Assembly (NCBI GenBank): GCA_027030435.1
Contig: JALVEX010000169.1
Coordinates: forward strand, 1-12,418
Reading direction: 5' to 3'
From: Paracoccaceae bacterium
GTDB taxonomy: Bacteria > Pseudomonadota > Alphaproteobacteria > Rhodobacterales > Rhodobacteraceae
DNA: 12,418 nucleotides
Shown here: positions 6,730 through 12,418 of the stretch, piece after piece
Layout: each line of letters begins with the position of its first letter
Numbering within the stretch: position 1 is the first letter of the stretch
Notes under the pieces: model-generated
The model's input: only the letters and a program-made list of their open reading frames with translations
What the model was told of the DNA's origin: nothing
The model's database searches: none
Position numbers and translations under genes: made by a program

Positions 6730-7746
6730 TCAACGGAACGGGGGCGAGTAGATCAGGCCGCCGTCTTTCCACTGCGCGTTCAGGCCGCGGGCCAGACCGA
6801 TCGGGGTGTTTTCGCCGATGTTCTTCTCGAACAGTTCGCCGTAGTTGCCGCCGGTCTTGATGGCGCGGTAGGCCCACTGCTTGTCGAGGCCGAGCATGCC
6901 GCCAAGATCGCCCTCGGTGCCCAGGATCCGGTTGATTTCCGGGTTCTTGGTGCCCTTGGCGAGCTCATCGATGTTGGCCGAGGTGATGCCAAGCTCTTCA
7001 GCCGAGATCAGCGCGTTCAGCGTCCAGCGGACGAGATCGCCCCACTGCTGATCGCCATGGCGCACGAGCGGGCCGAGCGGCTCTTTCGAGATGATTTCCG
7101 GCAGAATGATGTGATCCTGCGGATTCTCGAAGGAGGCGCGGGTGGCCGCGAGGCCGGATGCGTCGGTGGTGAGAACGTCGCAGGCGCCTGCGAGATACTG
7201 CTGCTGCGCTTCAGCGTTGGTTTCGATCGGCACCGGCTCATAGGTCATGTTGTTGGCACGGAAGAAATCCGCGAGGTTGAGCTCGGTGGTGGTGCCGGTC
7301 TGGATGCAGATGGTGGCGCCGTCCAGTTCCTTGGCCGAGGTCACGCCAAGGCTCTTGGGAACCATGAAGCCCTGACCATCGTAGTAGTTGATGCCGACGA
7401 ATTCGAATTTCAGATCGACATCACGCGTGAAGGTCCAGGTGGTGTTGCGCGCCAGCATGTCCACCTCGCCGGAAGCCAGCGCGGTGAAGCGCGTCTTGCC
7501 GGTGGTGGGCACGAATTCGATTGCGGTAGGATCGCCAAGCACGGCTGCGGCAACCGCACGGCAGACGCCTACATCAAATCCCTCCCAGTTCCCGTTTGCA
7601 TCGGGCGCGGCGAAGCCGACAAGCCCGGTGGACACGCCGCAGTTCAGCTTGCCACGTGCTTTCACGTCATCAAGCGTGCCGGCGGCAGCTACCCCGGCTG
7701 CCATACCCGCTACGGCCAGTGCGCCAAAAAATACGGTTTTTTTCAT
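6730..7746 (-). CDS. aapJ: General L-amino acid-binding periplasmic protein (AapJ/BztA)
   Basis: This is a 338-residue solute-binding protein of family 3 that captures amino acids in the periplasm and delivers them to AapQM. Residues 1-22 form a Sec signal peptide (MKK, hydrophobic core, then GVAAA with cleavage near 22/23), and the mature protein begins GTLDDVKARGKLNCGV. Binding-site features include the segment ALASGEVDMLAR (89-100), whose arginine normally grips the substrate carboxylate, and TTDASGL (193-199), whose aspartate normally grips the amino group. Four cysteines (36, 62, 147, 189) could form two disulfides. ATG 7744-7746 is preferred over an in-frame upstream extension because AGGAAGAGG lies five bases before it and the signal peptide starts there. 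By family, substrates are likely Glu, Gln, Asp, Asn and possibly other L-amino acids; exact range is not readable. Confidence 0.95.
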   Translation of the reverse strand: MKKTVFFGALAVAGMAAGVAAAGTLDDVKARGKLNCGVSTGLVGFAAPDANGNWEGFDVGVCRAVAAAVLGDPTAIEFVPTTGKTRFTALASGEVDMLARNTTWTFTRDVDLKFEFVGINYYDGQGFMVPKSLGVTSAKELDGATICIQTGTTTELNLADFFRANNMTYEPVPIETNAEAQQQYLAGACDVLTTDASGLAATRASFENPQDHIILPEIISKEPLGPLVRHGDQQWGDLVRWTLNALISAEELGITSANIDELAKGTKNPEINRILGTEGDLGGMLGLDKQWAYRAIKTGGNYGELFEKNIGENTPIGLARGLNAQWKDGGLIYSPPFR

Positions 7747-7751
7747 GTTTA

Positions 7752-7760
7752 CCTCTTCCT
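7752..7760 (-). promoter_or_regulatory. Strong ribosome-binding site of aapJ
   Basis: AGGAAGAGG on the minus strand lies five bases before ATG 7744-7746, the strongest such site in the operon. It fits the need for excess binding protein and fixes the start at the signal peptide. Confidence 0.7.
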
Positions 7761-7766
7761 GATATT

Positions 7767-7807
7767 CCGCCCGTTCCCGGGCGGTTTGTTCCGGCCAGGA
7801 CGGCCGG
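7767..7807 (-). promoter_or_regulatory. Tandem hairpins in the aapJ leader
   Basis: Two perfect stem-loops lie back to back just before the aapJ ribosome-binding site. In transcript order the first is CCGGCC/GGCCGG (6-bp stem at 7802-7807 and 7791-7796, five-base loop). The second is CCGCCCG/CGGGCGG (7-bp stem at 7778-7784 and 7767-7773) with a GGAA loop, a GNRA-type tetraloop. Six bases separate them, and the second ends six bases before AGGAAGAGG. Neither is followed by Ts, so they are not terminators. A 5' stabilising or regulatory role is inferred. Confidence 0.6.
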
Positions 7808-7848
7808 GGGCGATGGAATGAGGGGCCTTGCACCCCCCAATGCCCGTC

Positions 7849-7878
7849 AGTTTGCGCGAAATGTAAAGAAACCGTCAA
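7849..7878 (-). promoter_or_regulatory. Candidate promoter of the aap operon
   Basis: On the minus strand TTGACG (7873-7878) is followed after 18 bases by CAAACT (7849-7854). An AT-rich stretch (about 7885-7925) lies just upstream and could act as an UP-type element. It would give a leader of about 95 bases carrying the tandem hairpins. The -10 match is three of six, and no sigma-54 motif was seen. The 208-bp gap between the ATP12 stop and aapJ supports a separate promoter here. Confidence 0.4.
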
Positions 7879-7954
7879 GGGTCATGTTGGAAATTTACGG
7901 TTATTTTACTCGGGTTTTTTTGCAAAACCGTCCGCACCGCCCGAAATGGCGATT

Positions 7955-8677
7955 TCACGGAGAGGCGAGCAGTTCGTGGAAGCGGACTGCATGCAGGAAA
8001 TCCTTCCTTTTCGCCTCCGATTCCCTTTGCGCGATCTCGTCCTCCCCCCATTGCTCGGCCTGCCAATCCTCGTCCAGGCGGGCACGCTTCCACAGTTCTT
8101 CCGGCGGCAGATGGCGATCGAGCGCGGCCAGGCCGATGATGAGCGAGCCCGAAAGGGTCACGAGATCATGCAGAGCCGTGAGCGGCCAGGGGCCAAGGGC
8201 CTCCACCGCCGCCCTCAGCCGCTCTATGGCCGCCTCTTCCTGGGGGGCATAGACGATCCCCGTGCGCGGCGCGAGGCGCGCGCCGTGGCGGGATGCCGCC
8301 CAATCGAGCAGCGGATCCCAGGCCGCATCCTGGCGGAAGCGCAGCTCCTGCGGACCATCGGCGCGGTAGCAGGTGAGATCTGTATCGGCGTAATCGGCAA
8401 GCATCCCCACCACCGCCGCGCGGTTTGGCATGACCTTGTCGATGGCGGCATTGGCCGATCGGGTGCAGGGCATGGCATGGGGATCGATGTCCTCGCCCTG
8501 CGCTTGCCACTCATCGCATATGGCCCGCGCAAGCGCCTCGGTGGGCACCACCAGGGGCGCCTTGGCCGGGGTCTTGACCGGGCGCTCGTCCAGCCTGATC
8601 GCAAAGCCGCCATCGGCGGGCGAATACCCGGCCTCCTTCCAGAAGCGCTTCATCTTCCATCCGGCCTTGCTGCTCAT
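7955..8677 (-). CDS. ATP12-family F1-ATPase assembly chaperone
   Basis: This is a 240-residue member of the ATP12 family, which in mitochondria holds the F1 alpha subunit until it assembles with beta. Alphaproteobacteria carry the ancestral form, where its role is presumed similar and cytoplasmic. Visible family hallmarks are RFWKEA (11-16), LDERPVKTPAK (29-39), EWQAQ (56-60), MPCTRSANAAID (69-80), YADTDLTCYRA (96-106), SGSLIIGLA (176-184), and EQWGEDE (208-214) near the end, where the conserved acidic residues occur. Length matches the family. ATG 8675-8677 overlaps the rluC stop as ATGA, with GGAGGAGG four bases upstream, so the two genes are translationally coupled. No F1 genes are present in the window. 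A stretch of 208 bases downstream separates it from aapJ. Confidence 0.93.
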   Translation of the reverse strand: MSSKAGWKMKRFWKEAGYSPADGGFAIRLDERPVKTPAKAPLVVPTEALARAICDEWQAQGEDIDPHAMPCTRSANAAIDKVMPNRAAVVGMLADYADTDLTCYRADGPQELRFRQDAAWDPLLDWAASRHGARLAPRTGIVYAPQEEAAIERLRAAVEALGPWPLTALHDLVTLSGSLIIGLAALDRHLPPEELWKRARLDEDWQAEQWGEDEIAQRESEAKRKDFLHAVRFHELLASP

Positions 8678-9729
8678 CGGGCCTCCTCCCCGAAAGGATC
8701 TTCAGGAACATCCGCTTCGCGCCAGCCCAGAAGATCCCATGTGTTCTGCATGTGGGGTGGCAGGGGAGCGGTAATCTGGAGCATCTTGCCGCTGGCGGGA
8801 TGGATGAGGCGAAGCGAGCGGGCATGGAGGTGCAGCTTGCGGCTGATCTCGCCGCCAAGGGCCGCCCCCCAGCCATCGCCCGGATTTTCCTGCCCCGAGC
8901 CACCGTATTTGCCATCGCCGATGATCGGATGACCGATCTCGGCCATATGCGCGCGCAGCTGATGGGTGCGCCCGGTGATCGGCACGAGCGCCGCCCAGCT
9001 CACCCGCCCTGCGAGCGCATCCAGCACCGCATAATCGGTGGTGGCGCGCTTCGCCCCCTCCGTGCCGTCCACTTCGCGCGGATGGATGCAGCGCATCTTT
9101 TCGCCCGCGCCGCCCGGCCCGTGGCCACCGGCCTTCACCAGCCCGTAGCGAATGGTGCCCATGCGCGGGGAAGGCACGCCGGCGAGCGCCGCCCAGTAGA
9201 TCTTGCGGGTGTCGCGATCGCGAAAGGCGCGGGTCAGATCCGCGGCCATGCGGCGGCTGCGGGCGAGCAGGAGCACGCCGGAGGTATCCTTGTCGAGGCG
9301 ATGCACGAGGCGGGGGCGCTCATCGGTGCCAAAGCGCAGGGCATCGAGCATGGCGTCGAGGTGGCGGCGCTGGCCGCTGCCACCCTGCACCGGCAGGCCC
9401 GGGGGCTTGTTGAGCGCGATCAGGTGATCATCGCGGTAAAGCACGCATTCGCGGATCATGCGCTGATCCGCTTCGCTCACGGCAGGCCGTTCTGGCTGAG
9501 GCCGTGCATTCTCCGCCCCCGGCTCCGGCAGCGGGGGCACCCGCACCACCTGCCCCGCCTCGACCCGCACATTAGCCTTCACCCGCCCGCCATCAAGCCG
9601 GATCTCGCCCTTGCGGCACATCTTCTCGATCCGCCCCTGAGGCATGTGTGGAAAGCGGCGGCGAAACCAGCGATCGAGCCGCTGGCCGGCCTCATCCGGC
9701 GCGATCTCGATCTGCTGCACCCGGCTCAT
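8674..9729 (-). CDS. rluC: RluA/RluC-family rRNA pseudouridine synthase
   Basis: This is a 351-residue enzyme that isomerises uridine to pseudouridine in RNA, in this subfamily typically positions 955, 2504 and 2580 of 23S rRNA. An N-terminal S4 RNA-binding domain spans about 10-65 (GQRLDRWFRRRFP, then KMCRKGEIRLDG). The catalytic domain starts near 92 and has NKPPGLPVQGG (107-117), the active-site motif HRLDKDTSG (143-151) with catalytic Asp146, a motif around RKIYWA (175-180), and ITGRTHQLRAHM (251-262) followed by IGDGKYGG. ATG 9727-9729 is chosen because it overlaps the crcB stop as ATGA; the GTG further upstream at 9741 has no ribosome-binding site. Which rRNA positions are modified cannot be read, so the symbol means the RluC-like group. 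Confidence 0.93.
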   Translation of the reverse strand: MSRVQQIEIAPDEAGQRLDRWFRRRFPHMPQGRIEKMCRKGEIRLDGGRVKANVRVEAGQVVRVPPLPEPGAENARPQPERPAVSEADQRMIRECVLYRDDHLIALNKPPGLPVQGGSGQRRHLDAMLDALRFGTDERPRLVHRLDKDTSGVLLLARSRRMAADLTRAFRDRDTRKIYWAALAGVPSPRMGTIRYGLVKAGGHGPGGAGEKMRCIHPREVDGTEGAKRATTDYAVLDALAGRVSWAALVPITGRTHQLRAHMAEIGHPIIGDGKYGGSGQENPGDGWGAALGGEISRKLHLHARSLRLIHPASGKMLQITAPLPPHMQNTWDLLGWREADVPEDPFGEEAR

Positions 9730-10103
9730 GCCCAGAACCACCGCGCCAGCGCCAGCCCGCCCATGATCGCCGCGAGGGAAAGCATCACCGAAGCCATCAG
9801 ATAGGCAGCGGCAAGCCCTACCTGGCCGCGCTCGTAGATCGTCAACACATCGAGGGAAAAGGCAGAGAAAGTGGTGAAGCCGCCGAGGATGCCCGTCATC
9901 AGGAAGGGCGCGAGGCGGGTGGCATCCTTGTGCGCCAGCACCACCACGATCACCCCCATCGCGAAGGAGCCGATGATATTGACCAGCAGCGTGCCCCAGG
10001 GAAACCCGTGGCCGAAGAGATGAACGGCGAGGCGCCCCGTCTGGTAGCGCAGCGATGCGCCGATGGCGCCCCCGAGGGCGACTTGCAACATGGTATAGCT
10101 CAT
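9726..10103 (-). CDS. crcB: Fluoride ion channel CrcB (Fluc)
   Basis: This is a 125-residue inner-membrane protein with four hydrophobic segments (about 4-25, 36-58, 66-90, 97-122) that forms a dual-topology dimeric channel expelling fluoride. Conserved features are GGAIGASLRY (11-20), GTLLVNIIGSF (37-47) with the pore asparagine N42, and GGFTTFSAFS (74-83) with the phenylalanines of the fluoride path. ATG 10101-10103 is chosen because GAGG lies about five bases upstream and the length then matches the family; the open frame extends upstream to a GTG at 10142 through a Pro-rich stretch unlike CrcB. The 54-base gap after rarA shows no fluoride riboswitch. The gene overlaps rluC as ATGA. Confidence 0.95.
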   Translation of the reverse strand: MSYTMLQVALGGAIGASLRYQTGRLAVHLFGHGFPWGTLLVNIIGSFAMGVIVVVLAHKDATRLAPFLMTGILGGFTTFSAFSLDVLTIYERGQVGLAAAYLMASVMLSLAAIMGGLALARWFWA

Positions 10104-10157
10104 GCGCCCTCTTTCGGGGGAAGGCGGGGGCTTGTCAACCACAGGCCGGTGAAAGGC

Positions 10158-11483
10158 TTACCCCTCCCCGCCCTTCTCGCGCTTGGCGCGCAGGCGGGCG
10201 AAGAAATCAAGCCGCTTCCTGAGCTCCCGCTCGAAGCCCCGCTCCACCGGCAGATAATAGACGCCCCGCTTCATCCCCTCGGGAAAATAGTTCTGCCCCG
10301 AAAAGCCATCCTCTGCATCGTGATCATAGGCATATCCCTTGCCGTAGCCCTCATCCTTCATCAGCTTCGTGGGCGCGTTAAGGATATGCTTCGGCGGGGG
10401 CTCGGAGCCGGTTCTGGCTGCGGCCGCCATCGCCGCCTTGTAGGCCACATAGGCGGCATTGGATTTCGGCGCGAGCGCGAGATAGGTCACGGCCTGGGCA
10501 AGCGCAAGCTCCCCCTCGGGGCTGCCGAGGCGCTCATACACTTCCCAGGCATGCAGGCAGATGCTCTGCGCCTGTGGATCGGCAAGCCCGATATCCTCCA
10601 CCGCCATGCGGGTGATGCGCCGGGCGAGATAGCGGGGATCCTCGCCCCCCTTCAGCATCCGCGCAAGCCAATAGAGCGCCGCATCTGGATCGGAGCCGCG
10701 CACGGATTTGTGCAGGGCGGAAATGAGATTGTAATGCTCATCGCCCGATTTATCATATTTCGAGGCCCGGCGCATGAGGCGACGGGCGAGATCCTCGGCC
10801 CCGAGCCTGCCTTCCATCTTCCAGAGCATGATCTGCTCGATGAGGTTGAGAAGGGCCCGGCCATCGCCATCCGCCATCTCCAGAAGCGCCTCGCGGGCGG
10901 GGCCGTCAAGCGGCAGGGGGCGGGAGAGCTCCTTTTCCGCACGCTGGGCGAGAAGCTCGAGATCGGCGAGGGTGAGGCGCTTCAGGGTCAGCACCTGGGC
11001 GCGGCTCAGAAGGGCGGCGTTGAGTTCGAATGAGGGGTTTTCCGTCGTCGCCCCCACAAGGAGGATGGTGCCATCCTCCATGTAGGGCAGAAAGCCATCC
11101 TGCTGGGCCTTGTTGAAACGGTGGATCTCATCGACGAAAAGAAGCGTGCCGCGCCCGTTCCGCCGGCGCAGGCGCGCTGCCTCGAACACTTTCTTCAGAT
11201 CGGCAACGCCGCTGAAGATGGCACTGATCTGTTCGAAATGGAGATCGGTTTCATCCGCCAGCAGGCGCGCGATCGTTGTCTTGCCGACGCCGGGCGGCCC
11301 CCAGAAGATCAGCGAAGAAAGACTGCCCGAAGCCAGCATCATCCCGAGCGGCCCCTCCGGCCCAAGCACATGATCCTGCCCGATCACCTCGCCGAGCGAG
11401 CGCGGGCGCAGGCGATCGGCCAGCGGGCGCTGTGGTGCCTGCGGCGCTTCGGAGGCTTGGGAAGAATCAAACAGATCGGCCAT
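10158..11483 (-). CDS. rarA: Replication-associated recombination protein RarA (MgsA)
   Basis: This is a 441-residue AAA+ ATPase of the RarA/WRNIP1 family that acts at stalled replication forks and interacts with single-stranded-DNA-binding protein. Order of motifs: the N-terminal ADRLRPRSLGEVIGQDH (22-38), Walker A GPPGVGKT (62-69), Walker B LLFVDEIHRF (114-123), sensor 1 GATTENPSFELN (144-155), the arginine finger R161 in LLSRAQV, and sensor 2 GDGRALLN (206-213). The C-terminal tetramerisation region contains KYDKSGDEHYNLISALHKSVRGSDPDAALYW-type signatures (about 242-272), and PPPKHILNAPTKLMK (362-376) completes the family pattern. Length is normal. The ribosome-binding site is weak (AGG nine bases upstream). 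It is the first gene of the run rarA-crcB-rluC-ATP12. Confidence 0.96.
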   Translation of the reverse strand: MADLFDSSQASEAPQAPQRPLADRLRPRSLGEVIGQDHVLGPEGPLGMMLASGSLSSLIFWGPPGVGKTTIARLLADETDLHFEQISAIFSGVADLKKVFEAARLRRRNGRGTLLFVDEIHRFNKAQQDGFLPYMEDGTILLVGATTENPSFELNAALLSRAQVLTLKRLTLADLELLAQRAEKELSRPLPLDGPAREALLEMADGDGRALLNLIEQIMLWKMEGRLGAEDLARRLMRRASKYDKSGDEHYNLISALHKSVRGSDPDAALYWLARMLKGGEDPRYLARRITRMAVEDIGLADPQAQSICLHAWEVYERLGSPEGELALAQAVTYLALAPKSNAAYVAYKAAMAAAARTGSEPPPKHILNAPTKLMKDEGYGKGYAYDHDAEDGFSGQNYFPEGMKRGVYYLPVERGFERELRKRLDFFARLRAKREKGGEG

Positions 11484-11595
11484 GCAACAAGCCTACGGAG
11501 GCGGAAAGCGCTTTGAAAGAGCCGAGCGGGGAAATTGCATCTGCAAAGGCATGGCAGTGCGAAAGCAATTTCATGCCGAAAAGGACACATGCCCT

Positions 11596-11624
11596 TTTAG
11601 ACATGTTGCGCCAACCAAGATCAA
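11596..11624 (-). promoter_or_regulatory. Candidate promoter for the rarA operon
   Basis: On the minus strand TTGATC (11619-11624, four of six) is followed after 17 bases by TCTAAA (11596-11601, four of six). It would give a leader of about 105 bases before rarA. On the other strand the same stretch holds TATAGA (11626-11631) with a poor -35, which might serve the small plus-strand ORF. Both are weak predictions from matches by eye. Confidence 0.35.
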
Positions 11625-11668
11625 CTATAGAGTGTGACGCATTATGGTGTACGGGAGCTTGAAAACTC

Positions 11669-11836
11669 ATGAACGCAAATGAATTTGATCTGATCGGAAA
11701 ATTGAAGAAACTGCCGAAAAAGGCCCGTGCTGATTTGCTCGATTTTCTTGGCGCGAAATCATCGAATGAGGAAGATGCCAAGCGCATGCTTGAGGAATTC
11801 CTTACCGCCATTCGCCTCAAGCAACCGGCCGCATAA
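11669..11836 (+). CDS. Small hypothetical protein, 55 residues
   Basis: ATG 11669 to TAA 11834-11836 encodes MNANEFDLIGKLKKLPKKAR, continuing ADLLDFLGAKSSNEEDAKRM and then LEEFLTAIRLKQPAA. An in-frame TGA at 11660-11662 fixes the ATG as the first possible start. GGGAG at 11653-11657 is a ribosome-binding site with long spacing (11 bases). The sequence is soluble and charged and should form two amphipathic helices joined by a G-A-K-S-S turn. The pattern hydrophobic-x-x-L-P, seven residues, L-D-F recalls the core of short antitoxin-type proteins such as DUF2281, but this is only a visual likeness and no toxin gene adjoins it. GC is about 47% by hand count, well below the neighbours, which suggests recent acquisition or a fast-evolving orphan. 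It lies between rarA and rplQ, on the opposite strand to both. Confidence 0.5.
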   Translation: MNANEFDLIGKLKKLPKKARADLLDFLGAKSSNEEDAKRMLEEFLTAIRLKQPAA

Positions 11837-11866
11837 GGCAACTGAACCCATTCAAACAGGAACGAA

Positions 11867-11893
11867 GAAACCCGCCCCATGAGGGCGGGTTTC
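11867..11893. terminator. Bidirectional terminator between rplQ and the small ORF
   Basis: A perfect 11-bp stem (GAAACCCGCCC at 11867-11877 with its complement at 11883-11893) encloses a five-base loop. On the minus strand it follows the rplQ stop by 34 bases and is trailed by TTCG with T-rich stem ends, ending the ribosomal operon. On the plus strand it lies 30 bases after the small ORF and could end that transcript too. Confidence 0.8.
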
Positions 11894-11927
11894 ACATTGC
11901 CGTTTCTCATTGCCTGATGAAAAAGGC

Positions 11928-12347
11928 TTATTCTTCTGCGGCTTCCTCGGCCTCGAGGCGGGCCTTGTCGGTGGCGCCTTTCGCATCCGGATCGCGATCC
12001 ACGAGTTCTACGATCGCCATAGGCGCCATGTCGCCATAGCGGAAACCGGCCTTCAGCACGCGCACATAACCGCCCTGGCGATCCTTGTAGCGCGGCCCGA
12101 GCACATCAAAGAGCTTGGCCACGTGATGCTCCTGCTTGAGGCGGCTTGCCGCCTGGCGGCGGGCGTGCAGATCGCCACGCTTGCCAAGCGTGATGAGCTT
12201 GTCAACCACGCGCTTCAGCTCCTTCGCCTTGGGCAGCGTCGTCTTGATCTGCTCATGCTCGATCAGCGAGCCCGCCATGTTGGCAAACATCGCCTTGCGG
12301 TGTTCGTGGGTCCGGTTGAGCTTCCGGTAGCCTTTCTGGTGACGCAT
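11928..12347 (-). CDS. rplQ: Large ribosomal subunit protein bL17
   Basis: This is a 139-residue L17 protein of the large ribosomal subunit, located near the tunnel exit. The N-terminus MRHQKGYRKLNRTHEHRKAM is essentially diagnostic, followed by LIEHEQIKTTLPKAKELK (28-45), TLGKRGDL (53-60), and the C-terminal half YVRVLKAGFRYGDMAPMAIVELVDR (94-118). The final 20 residues form an acidic, Ala/Glu-rich tail (LEAEEAAEE) as in other alphaproteobacterial L17. AGGA lies eight bases before the ATG. It normally follows rpoA in the alpha operon; rpoA would lie just past the right edge of the window. Confidence 0.98.
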   Translation of the reverse strand: MRHQKGYRKLNRTHEHRKAMFANMAGSLIEHEQIKTTLPKAKELKRVVDKLITLGKRGDLHARRQAASRLKQEHHVAKLFDVLGPRYKDRQGGYVRVLKAGFRYGDMAPMAIVELVDRDPDAKGATDKARLEAEEAAEE

Positions 12348-12384
12348 TTTCCTATTCCTTCACGTTCAGCTTTTGCTTTGTCCG

Positions 12385-12406
12385 GGGCCCCATGCGCGCG
12401 GGGCCC
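12385..12406 (-). other. GC-rich hairpin upstream of rplQ
   Basis: A 7-bp perfect stem (GGGCCCC at 12385-12391 with GGGGCCC at 12400-12406) encloses an eight-base loop in the 71 bases before rplQ. No T-run follows it on the minus strand, so read-through into rplQ is expected. It may be an mRNA processing or stabilising element in the rpoA-rplQ spacer, but no function is visible from sequence. Confidence 0.5.
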
Positions 12407-12418
12407 TCTCCTTGGGGC

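Noticed and set aside
7905..7930. Short AT-rich stem (GGTTTT/AAAACC) after the ATP12 stop
   Set aside because: The stem is only six weak pairs, so a terminator function is not supported; the stretch is better described as AT-rich DNA upstream of the aapJ promoter.
10104..10157. Perfect TTGACA -35-like hexamer and possible fluoride riboswitch upstream of crcB
   Set aside because: No acceptable -10 lies 16-18 bases downstream of TTGACA, and the 54-base gap is short and lacks the conserved fluoride riboswitch pattern.
11467..11910. Minus-strand open frame of 147 codons spanning the small-ORF region and the rarA start
   Set aside because: It starts inside the rplQ terminator stem, overlaps the rarA start, has no ribosome-binding site, and its Ser/Arg/Phe-rich translation resembles the antisense of the helical plus-strand ORF.
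1..12418. Search for tRNAs, rRNA, CRISPR arrays, insertion sequences, phage or defence genes
   Set aside because: No cloverleaf-like stretch, regularly spaced repeats, transposase, integrase or terminal inverted repeats were seen by eye. Almost all of the window is accounted for by housekeeping genes.

Overview
The window reads as chromosomal core DNA of an alphaproteobacterium, most likely of the Rhodobacterales. The base composition is GC-rich (roughly 60-65%, not counted exactly). The family choices fit this: an ATP12-type F1 assembly chaperone, a four-gene Aap/Bzt amino-acid ABC transporter, and, from memory of the group, the gene neighbourhoods MOSC-engB-argB and rplQ-rarA-crcB-rluC-ATP12. 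I cannot name a genus.

Left part (1-3064): the tail of a MOSC-domain gene overlaps engB (ribosome-assembly GTPase). An SDR oxidoreductase on the opposite strand meets engB tail to tail. A 135-bp divergent promoter region separates the SDR gene from argB (arginine synthesis), which is followed by a SixA-type histidine phosphatase. A strong two-way terminator (3067-3094) closes this block.

Middle (3117-7746, minus strand): aapJ-aapQ-aapM-aapP encode a periplasmic binding protein, two permeases and an ATPase for uptake of polar and acidic L-amino acids. aapJ has a leader with two tandem hairpins, and a stem-loop separates aapJ from the permease genes. AapM is unusually long and carries extra hydrophobic segments.

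Right part (7955-11483, minus strand): rarA-crcB-rluC-ATP12 form a tight run in which crcB/rluC and rluC/ATP12 overlap as ATGA. They cover replication-fork maintenance, fluoride export, rRNA pseudouridylation and ATP-synthase assembly, so the grouping looks organisational rather than a shared pathway. Between rarA and rplQ lies a compositionally distinct, AT-richer stretch with a 55-codon plus-strand ORF. The window ends with rplQ (ribosomal protein L17) and a hairpin in its upstream region, where rpoA would normally lie.

I found no RNA genes, insertion sequences, CRISPR arrays or phage genes. Most of the window is ordinary housekeeping DNA. The points that merit a second look are the small ORF region, the enlarged AapM, and the RNA structures around aapJ.
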